Origin: a virus
Virus record (IMG/VR): IMGVR_UViG_3300034283_002486
Span: 1 to 39,071 of that record
DNA length: 39,071 nt
Direction: 5' to 3' (one strand)
The notes beneath the pieces were generated by a model, which was given only the letters and a program-made list of their open reading frames with translations, was not told the origin of the DNA and searched no databases. This document shows positions 1 to 7,176 of the stretch, one piece after another. A program made the position numbers and the translations under genes. Each line of letters opens with the position of its first letter. The first letter of the stretch is position 1.

Positions 1-222
1 CAATTGTACCGGAACTGCTGTATCTCCTTCAGTAAATTCTTTGATAGATTTTGCCATACTTCGTCTTCTCTTGTTGAGATACGTGTGAACCAAATCATCA
101 ATCAATAGACTATACTCCTGGTATCCATATTGCTTACTGATGTCTTTTATCGCCTGTCGTTGATTAGCACTGACACGAACAAACAACTGCACGATGTTGT
201 CTCGTTTCTTTTTGGCTCGCAT
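1..222 (-). CDS. Ribbon-helix-helix-like small protein (3' end outside window)
   Basis: Reading leftward from the ATG at 220-222, the frame stays open for 74 codons to the window edge, so the C-terminus is missing. The N-terminus is very basic (MRAKKKRDN). A beta-strand-like stretch (IVQLFVRVS) follows, then two predicted helices around residues 20-52, which is the layout of CopG/Arc/MetJ-type ribbon-helix-helix DNA-binding proteins. A second basic patch (NKRRRS) sits near residue 50. The RHH assignment is inference from this pattern; such proteins usually act as dimeric repressors or antitoxins. It lies 9 bases downstream of a tiny membrane-protein gene in the same leftward cluster. Confidence 0.6.
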   Translation of the reverse strand, partial: MRAKKKRDNIVQLFVRVSANQRQAIKDISKQYGYQEYSLLIDDLVHTYLNKRRRSMAKSIKEFTEGDTAVPVQL

Positions 223-231
223 GATTGAAGA

Positions 232-387
232 TTACAATACTACCCGGTAGATGATGTAGATGATAGCCCAGAGAATGAAATAAACAATGCCCACCAAGAC
301 ATAGTCTAGGTATTGTTCGTCAACAGGACCATCGATGCATTCGAGAATGTTTTTGATTTTTTGTCTGAGTTTTTTAATTGTATTCAT
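232..387 (-). CDS. Small single-pass membrane protein, 51 aa
   Basis: A 51-codon frame beginning MNTIKKLRQKIKN and ending TAA. A basic N-terminal helix is followed by one long hydrophobic segment, residues ~29-50 (YVLVGIVYFILWAIIYIIYR), that can span a membrane once. The positive charges at the N-terminus favour N-in topology. The start overlaps the end of the upstream 32-codon frame by 14 bases, as is common in this compact block. No family is recognised. Small phage membrane proteins often act in superinfection exclusion, lysis timing or anti-defence, but nothing in the sequence chooses between these. Confidence 0.6.
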   Translation of the reverse strand: MNTIKKLRQKIKNILECIDGPVDEQYLDYVLVGIVYFILWAIIYIIYRVVL

Positions 388-472
388 GAGTATAAACGTA
401 TCTTATGATGGCGAAATGGGTGGCAGTTCCGTAATAGGTAATCGGACCGCAGTCAATTAGAAATGTTGTCAT
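374..472 (-). CDS. Possible 32-aa micro-protein
   Basis: A short frame (MTTFLIDCGPITYYG...) fills the gap between two better supported small genes. It starts three bases after the stop of the 55-codon gene and overlaps the next start by 14 bases. Coverage of an otherwise empty gap and tight spacing are the only support. There is no recognisable domain, and it could be untranslated spacer. Confidence 0.35.
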   Translation of the reverse strand: MTTFLIDCGPITYYGTATHFAIIRYVYTHEYN

Positions 473-475
473 AGT

Positions 476-643
476 TTAATTTAATAAAATTTTTTCGGCT
501 TGGTCCATATGCTTCTTTACACACTCATCAGCTTCTGCAAGAGTATCAAAATACCCGAGAATGTTGTCCGACAGGACAACCATGAACACGGTTCCCATGT
601 CGGACTCCATCTCGAATATGTCATAAACATTTAGCATACACAT
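476..643 (-). CDS. Hypothetical protein, 55 aa
   Basis: The frame starts MCMLNVYDIFEMESDMG and ends TAA. It is acidic and amphipathic, with two beta-like stretches (VFMVVLSDNILGYF) and a C-terminal helix (TLAEADECVKKHMDQAEKILLN). This beta-beta-alpha outline is common in tiny phage proteins of unknown function. An in-frame second ATG two codons downstream is an alternative start. It is the first of four closely packed micro-genes running to the left edge. Confidence 0.6.
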   Translation of the reverse strand: MCMLNVYDIFEMESDMGTVFMVVLSDNILGYFDTLAEADECVKKHMDQAEKILLN

Positions 644-685
644 TTCGTTGTGCAATATAGTTTAAGGACAAGATTAATGCAAGCA

Positions 686-1039
686 TTATGAGGTGACTTC
701 GGACTCCTTCCTTGAATCTTTGTCCACGTAGTTATCGAACGCACTTCTTCTCTTCCGAAAGAAGTTCTTGTGCTGAGGGAATTCGTTCTCAAACAACCGG
801 GTGAATAATGGTGCGAAGTTGTTATTGATTTTGAATTCACCATCGCCTCTCTCTGCTCTCTCCCATCGTATGATTTCAAAGATACCCTTTGCACCATAGT
901 TGGTGAAGCCGAGACGAATGGCTCTAAGCGCAATGTTCTTGAATGCTGCGTAGAGATGTGGATTTGTTTTGTGATACTCTAAGAAGTCCTTGTTTGAGAT
1001 TCCTTCGAATAGGTCCAGTTGATTAGTTTGCTGTGTCAT
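686..1039 (-). CDS. Conserved phage protein of unknown function, 117 aa
   Basis: A complete frame starting MTQQTNQLDLFEG. The central part (FLEYHKTNPHLYAAF, then IIRWERAERGDGEFKINNN and LFTRLFENEFPQHKNFFRKR) carries the motif set of a small protein found widely in phages and bacterial accessory regions: a helix with NPH, an RWE segment, an FKINNN turn and a final FF.RR segment. No biochemical role is known to me. The helical content and basic end would suit nucleic-acid binding, but that is inference. About 70 bases of spacer separate it from the gene upstream. Confidence 0.75.
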   Translation of the reverse strand: MTQQTNQLDLFEGISNKDFLEYHKTNPHLYAAFKNIALRAIRLGFTNYGAKGIFEIIRWERAERGDGEFKINNNFAPLFTRLFENEFPQHKNFFRKRRSAFDNYVDKDSRKESEVTS

Positions 1040-1107
1040 ATTAATTTATTAAGTGGTAAAATATTTGTGCACAAATTGTAGCTACTCCCAGTGACAGAAG
1101 ATAATCT

Positions 1108-1311
1108 TCAAGCGTCAAGTTGATCTCCATATGCACCGATATTAACTATTGATACACCTTCTTTTAGGACATCTATCATACGCCAGTCATCTAACAGATT
1201 AGTCATCTGTTTGAACTTTGTGTCATCGTAAAGGATGTGTTGAATAATGTGCGTGATGTAAACCCTGCGGTCATGCTCTGACATTTCTCTGAATGTTTTT
1301 TCTGATTCCAT
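1108..1311 (-). CDS. Hypothetical protein, 67 aa
   Basis: A small, mostly helical acidic protein (MESEKTFREMSEHDRRVYITHIIQ...). The C-terminal part (SIVNIGAYGDQLDA) is less charged. No motif is recognised. It follows the terminator at 1346-1379, so its transcription probably depends on read-through or on a weak promoter in the 35-base gap before its start. Confidence 0.6.
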   Translation of the reverse strand: MESEKTFREMSEHDRRVYITHIIQHILYDDTKFKQMTNLLDDWRMIDVLKEGVSIVNIGAYGDQLDA

Positions 1312-1345
1312 TTTTTATTTATTAATTGTGAATTGTGATGATGTA

Positions 1346-1379
1346 AAATTAAAAGCACCCCGGTCAAAGACCGAGGTGC
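1346..1379 (-). terminator. Intrinsic terminator after the DUF932 gene
   Basis: Arms 1355-1365 and 1369-1379 pair over 11 positions with an AAA loop on the plus strand (UUU in the transcript). On the minus-strand RNA the single plus-strand mismatch becomes a G-U pair, so the stem is complete only in that direction. The RNA then runs into UUUUAAUUUU. It lies 12 bases after the DUF932 stop codon and should end that transcript. Confidence 0.8.
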
Positions 1380-1391
1380 AAACCATGAAAC

Positions 1392-2366
1392 TTAACCAAC
1401 AAAAACCATTGACTTAGGTTGTGTGTTCTCTTCAATCCATGCCATGATAGTATCATATGCATTATTGTTTATCGTGTAACCAGTACCACCCATGATGTAG
1501 TCCGTCTTGCGGTCTGCTGTAGCAGGGGCTGTGATGTGGTTAGTGTAACGAGTTACTGCGTTGAATAGTCCCCATACAGTATCGCCTTCCAAGTCTCTCT
1601 CAATGCTGTACGCTGAAGCGAATTGCTTCATCTGATTAGCTTTACGAGTAGATATGTCATCGGCTTTTGTCTTGAGTACATCTACCTCGAAGATAGAATT
1701 CAATACAGCCTGTACAAGATTTTCGTTCGGAGCCATCTCGCTCATCCGTTTGAATGTATCGAACAGATTCTTGTCAGCGTTAATCGTTTCTTGGAATTGC
1801 TGAATAGCAATCTCGATACGTGACTTGGCTGACTCAGTATGTCTGAACCTACTGCTTTCTTTGTAAGCACGATAGAAAGTATTCTGACATACGATAACGG
1901 TGTTGGTAGAACCAAAAGCAATTGAACTGCTACCATCGTGGCTGTTGATACAAGTCACCCAGCGTTTAACACCGGACTTGCCGATGTACTCTTCCGGTAA
2001 CTGAGCTTGTAGATAAACTTTGCGACCGCCATTCAAAGTACCACCTCTGTCAGTAGAGATACCGATACCCTCAGTGGCACGGACAACGGTGTCGGCAAGT
2101 TCCCAGTTTTGGAATGGTGTGTACCTACCTTTAACAGAGCCGAGACAATCGATTGGTGCATCGTCTCCGTGGTTGTATCGGAAGATACCATAGTGGTCAG
2201 TAATCAATCCCGAGGGATGAGTGAATTGTTCTTTCTTAACTTCCCAGTTAAGTCCGGTTCTTTCGAGCAGGTTCATTGTGCGCTCGAAGTTGTCGAGGTT
2301 CAGTGCAGGTGCGTCCATGTTTGAAATGTTTGTTGAGTTGTTGTTGATAAAATTTTGATTGTTCAT
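1392..2366 (-). CDS. DUF932 / phage-plasmid-like protein (TIGR03299 type), 324 aa
   Basis: The protein has the layout of the DUF932 family. An N-terminal segment contains the GRYTPFQNWELADTV-type motif (residues ~78-95) and the GGRKVYLQAQLPEEY segment. A central SHDGSSSIAFGSTNTVIVCQNT block (~141-163) follows, then a helical region. Near the C-terminus is TVWGLFNAVTRYTNH, the usual 'TxWglfNAVTey.dH' signature. Length matches the family's 300-350 residues. DUF932 proteins are widespread in phages and plasmids, and their biochemical role is unsettled. The gene has its own promoter region (2420-2456) and terminator, so it forms a single-gene transcript within the block. Confidence 0.88.
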   Translation of the reverse strand: MNNQNFINNNSTNISNMDAPALNLDNFERTMNLLERTGLNWEVKKEQFTHPSGLITDHYGIFRYNHGDDAPIDCLGSVKGRYTPFQNWELADTVVRATEGIGISTDRGGTLNGGRKVYLQAQLPEEYIGKSGVKRWVTCINSHDGSSSIAFGSTNTVIVCQNTFYRAYKESSRFRHTESAKSRIEIAIQQFQETINADKNLFDTFKRMSEMAPNENLVQAVLNSIFEVDVLKTKADDISTRKANQMKQFASAYSIERDLEGDTVWGLFNAVTRYTNHITAPATADRKTDYIMGGTGYTINNNAYDTIMAWIEENTQPKSMVFVG

Positions 2367-2419
2367 GATAGTTTGATTTTTAGTTGTTAATTTTTTGTGA
2401 GTTAGTTTTTTGATTGTTG

Positions 2420-2456
2420 CAAATGTAATGTGATTGTTTTGATTTTTCCAAATTTA
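2420..2456 (-). promoter_or_regulatory. Bacteroidetes-type promoter(s) for the DUF932 gene
   Basis: On the minus strand TACATTTG (2420-2427) matches TAnnTTTG. A TTTG lies about 21 bases upstream, inside a second TAnnTTTG match (TAAATTTG, 2449-2456) that could itself be an alternative -7 box. Transcription from the first would start near 2412 and leave a ~45-nt leader before the start at 2366. The ~100-base gap here is long for this block, which supports a promoter. Confidence 0.6.
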
Positions 2457-2469
2457 TTTTGAAGTTATT

Positions 2470-2871
2470 TTAAATTACGATGTCAATTGCGGTGGTCTCA
2501 TTAATGAGGTAAGCCTTGCAGTTCTTGAGCATCACCGATGTATGAGACATGACAGGTTGACCGCTTGTCTTGTTGATAAATTGTTCCGTGGTGTACGGAT
2601 TGTAGTACAATTCATCCGGATAAGCGTGGGGTATCAGACGTAACGTACCGGAGGGAAGCGGAGAGAAAGACTTGGCTAGGATAAATGCATGCACATTCTT
2701 TGACTTCTCTTTGAGTACACGCCTGCGCCCGGCCTCAGATACCTTGGTCTTAACTTGAGAGATGATGGCTTCGTCTACATGTGCATATAGACGATAGCCT
2801 TTCTTTTCTTTGTCATACTTCAGTACACTGAAGCAGTTCTTGTGTAGGTTGCGATAAATTTTGTAAGTCAT
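2470..2871 (-). CDS. Conserved phage hypothetical protein, 133 aa
   Basis: It starts MTYKIYRNLHKNCFSV. It carries a segment (KVSEAGRRRVLKEKSKNVHAF, about residues 43-63) typical of a small, widely distributed phage and prophage protein: an 'aGR.RVL.e..KNVHAF' core flanked by a short beta-sheet. The C-terminal half (LRLIPHAYPDELYYNPYTTEQF) resembles the same family. Function is not known. Its start codon lies one base after the stop of the 173-residue gene upstream, so the two are translationally coupled. Confidence 0.7.
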   Translation of the reverse strand: MTYKIYRNLHKNCFSVLKYDKEKKGYRLYAHVDEAIISQVKTKVSEAGRRRVLKEKSKNVHAFILAKSFSPLPSGTLRLIPHAYPDELYYNPYTTEQFINKTSGQPVMSHTSVMLKNCKAYLINETTAIDIVI

Positions 2872-2872
2872 T

Positions 2873-3394
2873 TTATTGTTCTACTAAGTTAAACATAAAT
2901 TCAGAATATCCCTCTGGAACTACATTCGATACAGAGATTATATCTCTTGCCCAGGAGCCGACATAATCTTCGTCACCACGATAGTCACCACCGCCTCTGC
3001 CGTTACCTTCACAGGTCATGAGAGGTAGAGGATGAATACGCCATCCATCACGACTAGGTACTTTTGTTTTGTCTATGTACTGCTTGGTGCTGTGATTGAT
3101 AACATACAAGGAGTCGAGCAAAGATAATTCACGCTCGGGCTTTACTTTGTTTTTGTCGGTGCATCTTGTATAGACATTCGTTTTGTTACCGGGGCATTCA
3201 TCTGCATAATCCCCTGCCCACACTACTCGCTGAGGATTGTTGTGGATAAGGGTTTCAAATGATTTGATGAATGGGTTCTCCATCCATGAATGTTCCATTA
3301 GTTTCAAACCGCTGTTGAAATCCCAGCTGTAAACGTGATGTTTAACTGTCTTTTTGTTGTCGCCTAAAATGGCTGCTGAATAATACTGTCCCAT
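2873..3394 (-). CDS. Conserved hypothetical protein (MGQYY / WAGDYAD family), 173 aa
   Basis: The N-terminus MGQYYSAAILGDNKK, the LMEHSW motif (~residues 32-37) and RVVWAGDYADE (~56-66) are the hallmarks of a protein often found in phage accessory blocks. The fold and role are unknown to me. The glycine-rich TCEGNGRGGGDYRG segment (~127-140) is a flexible or nucleotide-binding-like loop, but no known motif fits. It is cotranscribed with the 133-residue gene downstream. Confidence 0.72.
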   Translation of the reverse strand: MGQYYSAAILGDNKKTVKHHVYSWDFNSGLKLMEHSWMENPFIKSFETLIHNNPQRVVWAGDYADECPGNKTNVYTRCTDKNKVKPERELSLLDSLYVINHSTKQYIDKTKVPSRDGWRIHPLPLMTCEGNGRGGGDYRGDEDYVGSWARDIISVSNVVPEGYSEFMFNLVEQ

Positions 3395-3421
3395 GATTTT
3401 TAATTTTTAATTGTTTAGATT

Positions 3422-3580
3422 TTAGTTGTTTTGATTTGTGATTAGTTCGTAAAATTTCTTTGCCCATTCTTCCGTAGGAAAGCGACCAATGATTTGTCCC
3501 TCGTGGTACACTCTCCACTCGATGATGCCAGAGACGTAAGCCTTGACAATACTAGATGGGATAACTTTAATTGTTTGCAT
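3422..3580 (-). CDS. Hypothetical protein, 52 aa
   Basis: A 52-codon frame (MQTIKVIPSSIVKAYVSG...) ending NQNN. The pattern is beta-beta-beta-alpha: IIEWRVYHEGQIIGRF strands, then the helix TEEWAKKFYELI. This is close in style to the 77- and 74-residue neighbours, which also end in 'F.t.eeA..fl' helices, so they may be distant paralogs with one small fold. The start overlaps the end of the upstream gene by 14 bases. Confidence 0.62.
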   Translation of the reverse strand: MQTIKVIPSSIVKAYVSGIIEWRVYHEGQIIGRFPTEEWAKKFYELITNQNN

Positions 3581-3800
3581 GTTGATTTAAATAGTTTAAA
3601 AATATTTGTGCTTCGGCCTCAGAACGGAAAGCGTATTCCTTCATCTGTTTGCCACGATACGACTTGCACGTATTCTTATTGATAGGTTGTCCACTTTTGT
3701 TGGCTACATAATAATATGTAGTAGCCAGTGGCATACCACTCGGACCTCTCTCGGCCCGAAATGGTATGTACTGATTGGATTGGATTGTGTAGTTATCCAT
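3567..3800 (-). CDS. Hypothetical protein, 77 aa
   Basis: A basic protein starting MDNYTIQSNQYIPF. Residues 25-45 look beta-rich, and the C-terminal helix is FRSEAEAQIFLNYLNQ. The 'AFRSEAEAQIFL' ending resembles the neighbouring small genes' 'F.T.EEA..FY' helix. No function is recognised. Both ends overlap neighbours (14 bases left, 8 bases right), which indicates tight translational linkage. Confidence 0.65.
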   Translation of the reverse strand: MDNYTIQSNQYIPFRAERGPSGMPLATTYYYVANKSGQPINKNTCKSYRGKQMKEYAFRSEAEAQIFLNYLNQHANN

Positions 3801-4389
3801 TGCTTGTTAATTGTTTATACTTCAGCGTGATGGTTCGTTGGAAGTTTTCAGTGCCTTGAATAAAGTTGTCCAAGGTTTTGTAGAAGTAACCACCAGCATC
3901 GTGTCTATGTAACCAGCCACGAGTAGACCATAGCAATCCTTTGATCTTGAAACCACGAATTAAATCGCAAGATGTTTTGATTTCTACTGCTTCATAATCG
4001 TACAATACATGAAGTCTATGTAGGTTGACATCTTCTTCTCCTTCAAAGTAAAGAGCCAAGTCTACGCTGTGAGGATTTTTCATAGCGTGCTCGTCTTCAA
4101 ACATCTTCGAAACACCGGATGAACTTCTTCTCCAATGCAAAGCAAGACTGACCGGACTGAACTCACGATTGAATTCATTCAATTGAGAGTTGTACTCTAT
4201 CCGCAATTGCTGTGCAATAGCTTTGTTGTGTTCGAGTATGGATTTTCTAAATGCTTCCGTTTCCTCGATGTCTTTTTTGACAGAGTCAATTGTGAATTTA
4301 CCCTTGGCAGGTGTAGTGGAATTTAACTTTTTGAATTCTTTTTCTAAGTCAGAAAGTAATTGGTCTTGAAATGTTGTTAGATAACTCAT
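3793..4389 (-). CDS. Hypothetical protein, 198 aa
   Basis: The N-terminal ~75 residues (MSYLTTFQDQLLSDLEKEFKKL...) are strongly helical and probably coiled coil. The rest is a mixed domain with HWRRSSSGVSKMF, YFEGEEDVNLHRLHVLYDYEAVEIKTSCDL and GLLWSTRGWLHRHDAGGYF. No family is recognised. One of the longer proteins in the block, it overlaps the 77-residue gene downstream by 8 bases. Confidence 0.65.
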   Translation of the reverse strand: MSYLTTFQDQLLSDLEKEFKKLNSTTPAKGKFTIDSVKKDIEETEAFRKSILEHNKAIAQQLRIEYNSQLNEFNREFSPVSLALHWRRSSSGVSKMFEDEHAMKNPHSVDLALYFEGEEDVNLHRLHVLYDYEAVEIKTSCDLIRGFKIKGLLWSTRGWLHRHDAGGYFYKTLDNFIQGTENFQRTITLKYKQLTSNG

Positions 4390-4410
4390 GGTTTTTTTGA
4401 TTGGTGATTG

Positions 4411-4632
4411 TTAGTTGTTGATTGTTTCTATTTCGATGGTGATACTGCAGTATCTGTCCAAGTCTTGGATTGGAATTCTGCCGTACTTAACGCTACTATA
4501 GTAGCCTTGGGATTTGTATCGCTTTGCCCATTGTTGCATAGCTTCGTAGGCTTGTTCGATAGTGTCGTAAGTCTCGGTGTGATGAATGCTGAACCCATCG
4601 GGGCTCAGCACATTGAATTGTTTGTTGCTCAT
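4411..4632 (-). CDS. Hypothetical protein (NVLSPDGFSI type), 73 aa
   Basis: The ATG at 4630-4632 (MSNKQFNVLSPDGFSI) is chosen over an in-frame ATG at 4668, because the shorter form begins with the motif seen in similar small Bacteroidales phage proteins and the extension overlaps the upstream 55-residue gene. The fold outline is two strands, a helix (DTIEQAYEAMQQWAKRY) and a final strand. 'Read a value, then clamp with a helix' proteins of this type are common and unassigned. Confidence 0.68.
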   Translation of the reverse strand: MSNKQFNVLSPDGFSIHHTETYDTIEQAYEAMQQWAKRYKSQGYYSSVKYGRIPIQDLDRYCSITIEIETINN

Positions 4633-4634
4633 GG

Positions 4635-4802
4635 TTATTTTTTGTTTAGTGTGAATACAATGTACCAATGTAGCTTGAGAAAGTTGATGTGCAAAACATA
4701 ATCTTCAGCAGCGTAGTGTGTTTTTGGATTGTGAACGAGTAAGATACTTGGTAACAAGTAAGTTGTGTAGTTGTGTCGGTTGAATTTAGTTTTGATGTTC
4801 AT
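4635..4802 (-). CDS. Hypothetical protein, 55 aa
   Basis: A frame of 55 codons (MNIKTKFNRHNYTTYLLPS...) whose ATG overlaps the TGA of the Api92-like gene (ATGA). Its stop lies two bases before the next start. It is rich in histidine, tyrosine and hydrophobic residues, with a weakly hydrophobic C-terminal third (INFLKLHWYIVFTLNKK) that may associate with membranes. No domain is recognised. Exact junctions on both sides argue that it is real. Confidence 0.6.
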   Translation of the reverse strand: MNIKTKFNRHNYTTYLLPSILLVHNPKTHYAAEDYVLHINFLKLHWYIVFTLNKK

Positions 4803-5371
4803 GGTTTTACTTCGTTAAAATGTTCTTTGATTTGATTTATTTCTTGGGGTGTCAGAACTTCAGCTACGTCTTTATTGTGCTTGGCAAAGTCTTCATAGTC
4901 ATCGTATGTACCATAGGTTATGTCATCGCATATTTTTTCCATAAAGTATTGCCTGTTCTCTAGTAGATGAAACATATTGTACGAATAGGTATCGTCTCGA
5001 AGTACATCTCCATTACTACAATTGTAGTATCCGGCAAAGTCACATCCTGGTTCTTCGTATTCTGACTCGATAGTCAACTGATATACATCAGACAACTTGC
5101 GAAAGAACTCGGATGGTGGAGACCATGCACTATCGCCACTCAGCGTAGCTTCGGTATCGGACTCTCTATTCCATTCCGCATCGAACCATCGTGTGCCGAA
5201 GTCTTGATATGAATTGCCATCCTCTACGATAGGGATGTTGAGGACTTCGTGAAACGAACCATACCACAAGTGCCGTGTTTCTTTTTTGCTTTCGATTAGT
5301 CTTGCTTCGAGCAAGTCTAAACTTTCTTTAGAACCAATTAAGGTTGCGAAGTTATAACAATTGTTTGCCAT
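4799..5371 (-). CDS. Api92-like protein with ferredoxin-like domain (DUF1281 type), 190 aa
   Basis: It starts MANNCYNFATLIGSKE, the usual 'MaNwc.N.l.i.G' opening. The signature segments follow: DFGTRWFDAEW (~57-67), SGDSAWSPPSEFF (~78-90) and ESEYEEPGCDFAGYY (~102-116). These place it with Api92-like proteins, known from phages, plasmids and integrative elements. The role of the family is unknown; the AWSPP and YeEpG.dFaG loops sit on a ferredoxin-like fold. Its TGA overlaps the ATG of the next gene. Confidence 0.82.
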   Translation of the reverse strand: MANNCYNFATLIGSKESLDLLEARLIESKKETRHLWYGSFHEVLNIPIVEDGNSYQDFGTRWFDAEWNRESDTEATLSGDSAWSPPSEFFRKLSDVYQLTIESEYEEPGCDFAGYYNCSNGDVLRDDTYSYNMFHLLENRQYFMEKICDDITYGTYDDYEDFAKHNKDVAEVLTPQEINQIKEHFNEVKP

Positions 5372-5387
5372 GTTTTTGTTTATTGAT

Positions 5388-5660
5388 TTATAAATGTCCT
5401 CCGTATGTAATCTTTCCGTTTTCTTCTACATCGTATCGTGACTCCGACTCTTGGTCTATCCAATCCATATCATCGCTGAGACCGAAGCCGAATTCGTAGG
5501 GTGCTTCGCTTAACTTCTTGTCTAACACAGCTGTGAATAGATGGTCGTTCTCCAAAATCCAATCATGTACTTTGTCAGCAGGGATGTGTTCGGGAACATT
5601 GACAATTACCGATGCAGTTTTGTGATAAACTGCTCTTGTGGTGATGGTTACTTTTTTCAT
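5388..5660 (-). CDS. Hypothetical acidic protein, 90 aa
   Basis: A beta-strand-rich N-terminus (MKKVTITTRAVYHKTASVIVNVPE) is followed by a short helix (DKVHDWILEN) and an acidic tail (LSDDMDWIDQESESRYDVEENG). It resembles a small DUF-type sheet with an acidic extension, as seen in DNA-mimic or sensor proteins, but no motif proves that. It sits between the Api92-like gene and a 90-residue gene, with gaps under 20 bases. Confidence 0.62.
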   Translation of the reverse strand: MKKVTITTRAVYHKTASVIVNVPEHIPADKVHDWILENDHLFTAVLDKKLSEAPYEFGFGLSDDMDWIDQESESRYDVEENGKITYGGHL

Positions 5661-5664
5661 GTGA

Positions 5665-5937
5665 TTAGTTGTTTAAGTTTTGTTTGTAGTTGTTGAATAT
5701 CTCTTCGAATTGTCCTAAGCAATCAGCAGCGGACTTACCTTTAAGTCCGTAGTACTTCTTGATGTCAGTAAACTTGATACCTCGGCATGCCATACCCTTA
5801 GCCATTAGCTTAAGATTGAAATGGTGTACGGCTAATTGATAGCCGAAGTAGTCGATTTGTTTACCCTCAGTCATCACCTTTGGTGCTTGCAATTGCTTTT
5901 CTTTAACTTGTTGTTGTGCGATTTCGAATTGTGTCAT
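5665..5937 (-). CDS. Hypothetical protein, 90 aa
   Basis: The ATG at 5935-5937 (MTQFEIAQQQVKEKQ) is preferred to a longer form that would run through the neighbouring gene. The second half (IKFTDIKKYYGLKGKSAADCLGQFEEIF) looks like a small helix-turn-helix: a 'tDIKKYYGLKGKSA' segment, then a helix. DNA binding is possible but unproven. The coding DNA contains an 8-bp perfect inverted repeat at 5730-5749 with a CCTT loop. Confidence 0.65.
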   Translation of the reverse strand: MTQFEIAQQQVKEKQLQAPKVMTEGKQIDYFGYQLAVHHFNLKLMAKGMACRGIKFTDIKKYYGLKGKSAADCLGQFEEIFNNYKQNLNN

Positions 5938-5945
5938 GGTTTTAA

Positions 5946-6200
5946 TTAAATTATTCTGATGTAACATGCGTTGATTTCGTTTACGGATGCTTTTAATTTC
6001 TGAATTAACTCTCTGTCCTCGGGACTCAGCCAATCATCATACTCGGGTATGTCTTCGACATCTTGTATGCGACAGATACACTCGGCAAGGTTAGTTGCAT
6101 CGTGCCATTCTACGGCACAGGTTCTAAAGAACCAGTCTACAGAGCTGTTCAGTTCATCTCTCGATACGTCAGCTACAATAATTGATTGTCTTGTTTTCAT
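5946..6200 (-). CDS. Hypothetical protein, 84 aa
   Basis: The start at 6198-6200 (MKTRQSIIVADVSRDEL) is chosen because it overlaps the upstream stop as ATGA; a longer reading would extend through that gene. It has no recognised domain. The sequence is acidic, with two cysteines in ECICRI and a hydrophobic C-terminal end (NEINACYIRII). Confidence 0.6.
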   Translation of the reverse strand: MKTRQSIIVADVSRDELNSSVDWFFRTCAVEWHDATNLAECICRIQDVEDIPEYDDWLSPEDRELIQKLKASVNEINACYIRII

Positions 6201-6496
6201 TTTGTTTCTTGAATAAAAAAGTTTCCTACTGATTGTTTGTTGAACTCGACAATTGTAATACAATTGATCATGCGATATTCTCTGAGCCCCAAGTCAAAGA
6301 CTACACGATAGCCCAGTTCTTTTGGCTTGAACTTCATGCCCACGCCTTTCACTTCGTGAACATTGCCGTCCTTGTCAGTGTACTTACGTACACCGGTTCG
6401 TCCCTTGAGGTATCTAGCCTCACCATTTTGTTTTACAAAACGGCAAGAGAATATCTTGCCGCTGTCGATTGTCTTGATTACTTCTGTCTTTGTCAT
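6197..6496 (-). CDS. SH3 beta-barrel-like phage protein, 99 aa
   Basis: The sequence matches a small protein common in Bacteroidales phages with a predicted SH3-type barrel. Segments are SGKIFSCRFVKQNGEARYLKGRTGVRKY (residues ~12-39), VKGVGMKFKPKELGYRVVFDL (~49-69) and EYRMINCITIVEF (~73-85). Strand-turn-strand spacing with the 'GRtGV.ky' loop and 'YR.in...I' finish supports this. The role is unknown; SH3-like barrels often bind RNA, DNA or partner proteins. The coding DNA holds an 8-bp hairpin at 6441-6461. Confidence 0.72.
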   Translation of the reverse strand: MTKTEVIKTIDSGKIFSCRFVKQNGEARYLKGRTGVRKYTDKDGNVHEVKGVGMKFKPKELGYRVVFDLGLREYRMINCITIVEFNKQSVGNFFIQETK

Positions 6497-6507
6497 GATT
6501 TTAATTA

Positions 6508-6771
6508 TTAATAGTTAGTGTCCATTGTGATTTTGATTACTTGCCAAGCGTCATCGAACATATTTTCGGGAAGCATTTCCCGAACTTCTGACTCAAGGTC
6601 ACTTAAGTGAATAAGTTTCCATGATAGCTGACGATTACCGACAGCATCCCAAAGGGATAACTCGGCTGTGCCGAGAAAATATCCTTCGGGAGTTCTTTCG
6701 CTGACTACAATCTTAACAATAAACTTGTTAAGAATTCTGACTCTGAGCTGTGTTACGTTTACGTTTTTCAT
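6508..6771 (-). CDS. Hypothetical protein, 87 aa
   Basis: The ATG at 6769-6771 (MKNVNVTQLRVRILNKF) is preferred to one 14 codons upstream that overlaps the next gene. The first 50 residues alternate as beta strands (VTQLRVRILNKFIVKIVVSE), and a C-terminal helix covers LESEVREMLPENMFDDAWQVI. No family is recognised. Four perfect inverted repeats lie within its 264 bases (6565-6584, the TCACTTAAGTGA near 6599, 6661-6675, 6712-6732). Confidence 0.62.
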   Translation of the reverse strand: MKNVNVTQLRVRILNKFIVKIVVSERTPEGYFLGTAELSLWDAVGNRQLSWKLIHLSDLESEVREMLPENMFDDAWQVIKITMDTNY

Positions 6772-6781
6772 ATGATATTGA

Positions 6782-7141
6782 TTAAAGTTCTGCTGTGAAT
6801 TCGCACTGACCATTGTCGATTATGCATTGTTCTATCTTCTTACCTAAGCCATAGTCAGCGTATTCGCTGAGTTCTGAACGTGTGATACCTGCCTTCTCAA
6901 GTTTCTCATCGGTGTACCCATTGTTCTCTTCAAAGAATTTAGTGATGATTAGCATCTTGTCACCGAGTTTATCTTCGATACGTTTGAGTTCGGCTTGAAC
7001 ACCTTCGAGGTGCTCTTCATAGAAATTGTATTCGATGTAGTTAGGTTCATAACCTGTGCTGCCAAATCTATCAGCAGCGTTACTTGATTGTACGGCAAAC
7101 CAAAATTTGCCTTCGATGTCTCCAGAATAATAACGTCCCAT
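6782..7141 (-). CDS. Conserved hypothetical protein (MGRYYSGDIEGKFWF type), 119 aa
   Basis: The opening MGRYYSGDIEGKFWFAVQSS and the following 'AADRFGSTGYEPNYIEYNF' are the conserved core of a small protein found in phages and Gram-negative genomes. A helical middle (LEGVQAELKRIEDKL) and a C-terminal helix pair follow. Its biochemical role is not known. It shares the 'MG.YYSg' opening with the 173-residue protein at 2873-3394, so the two may be distantly related. Confidence 0.72.
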   Translation of the reverse strand: MGRYYSGDIEGKFWFAVQSSNAADRFGSTGYEPNYIEYNFYEEHLEGVQAELKRIEDKLGDKMLIITKFFEENNGYTDEKLEKAGITRSELSEYADYGLGKKIEQCIIDNGQCEFTAEL

Positions 7142-7176
7142 GATTTTAAATTTAATTTAGTTTGTTGATTGATTGA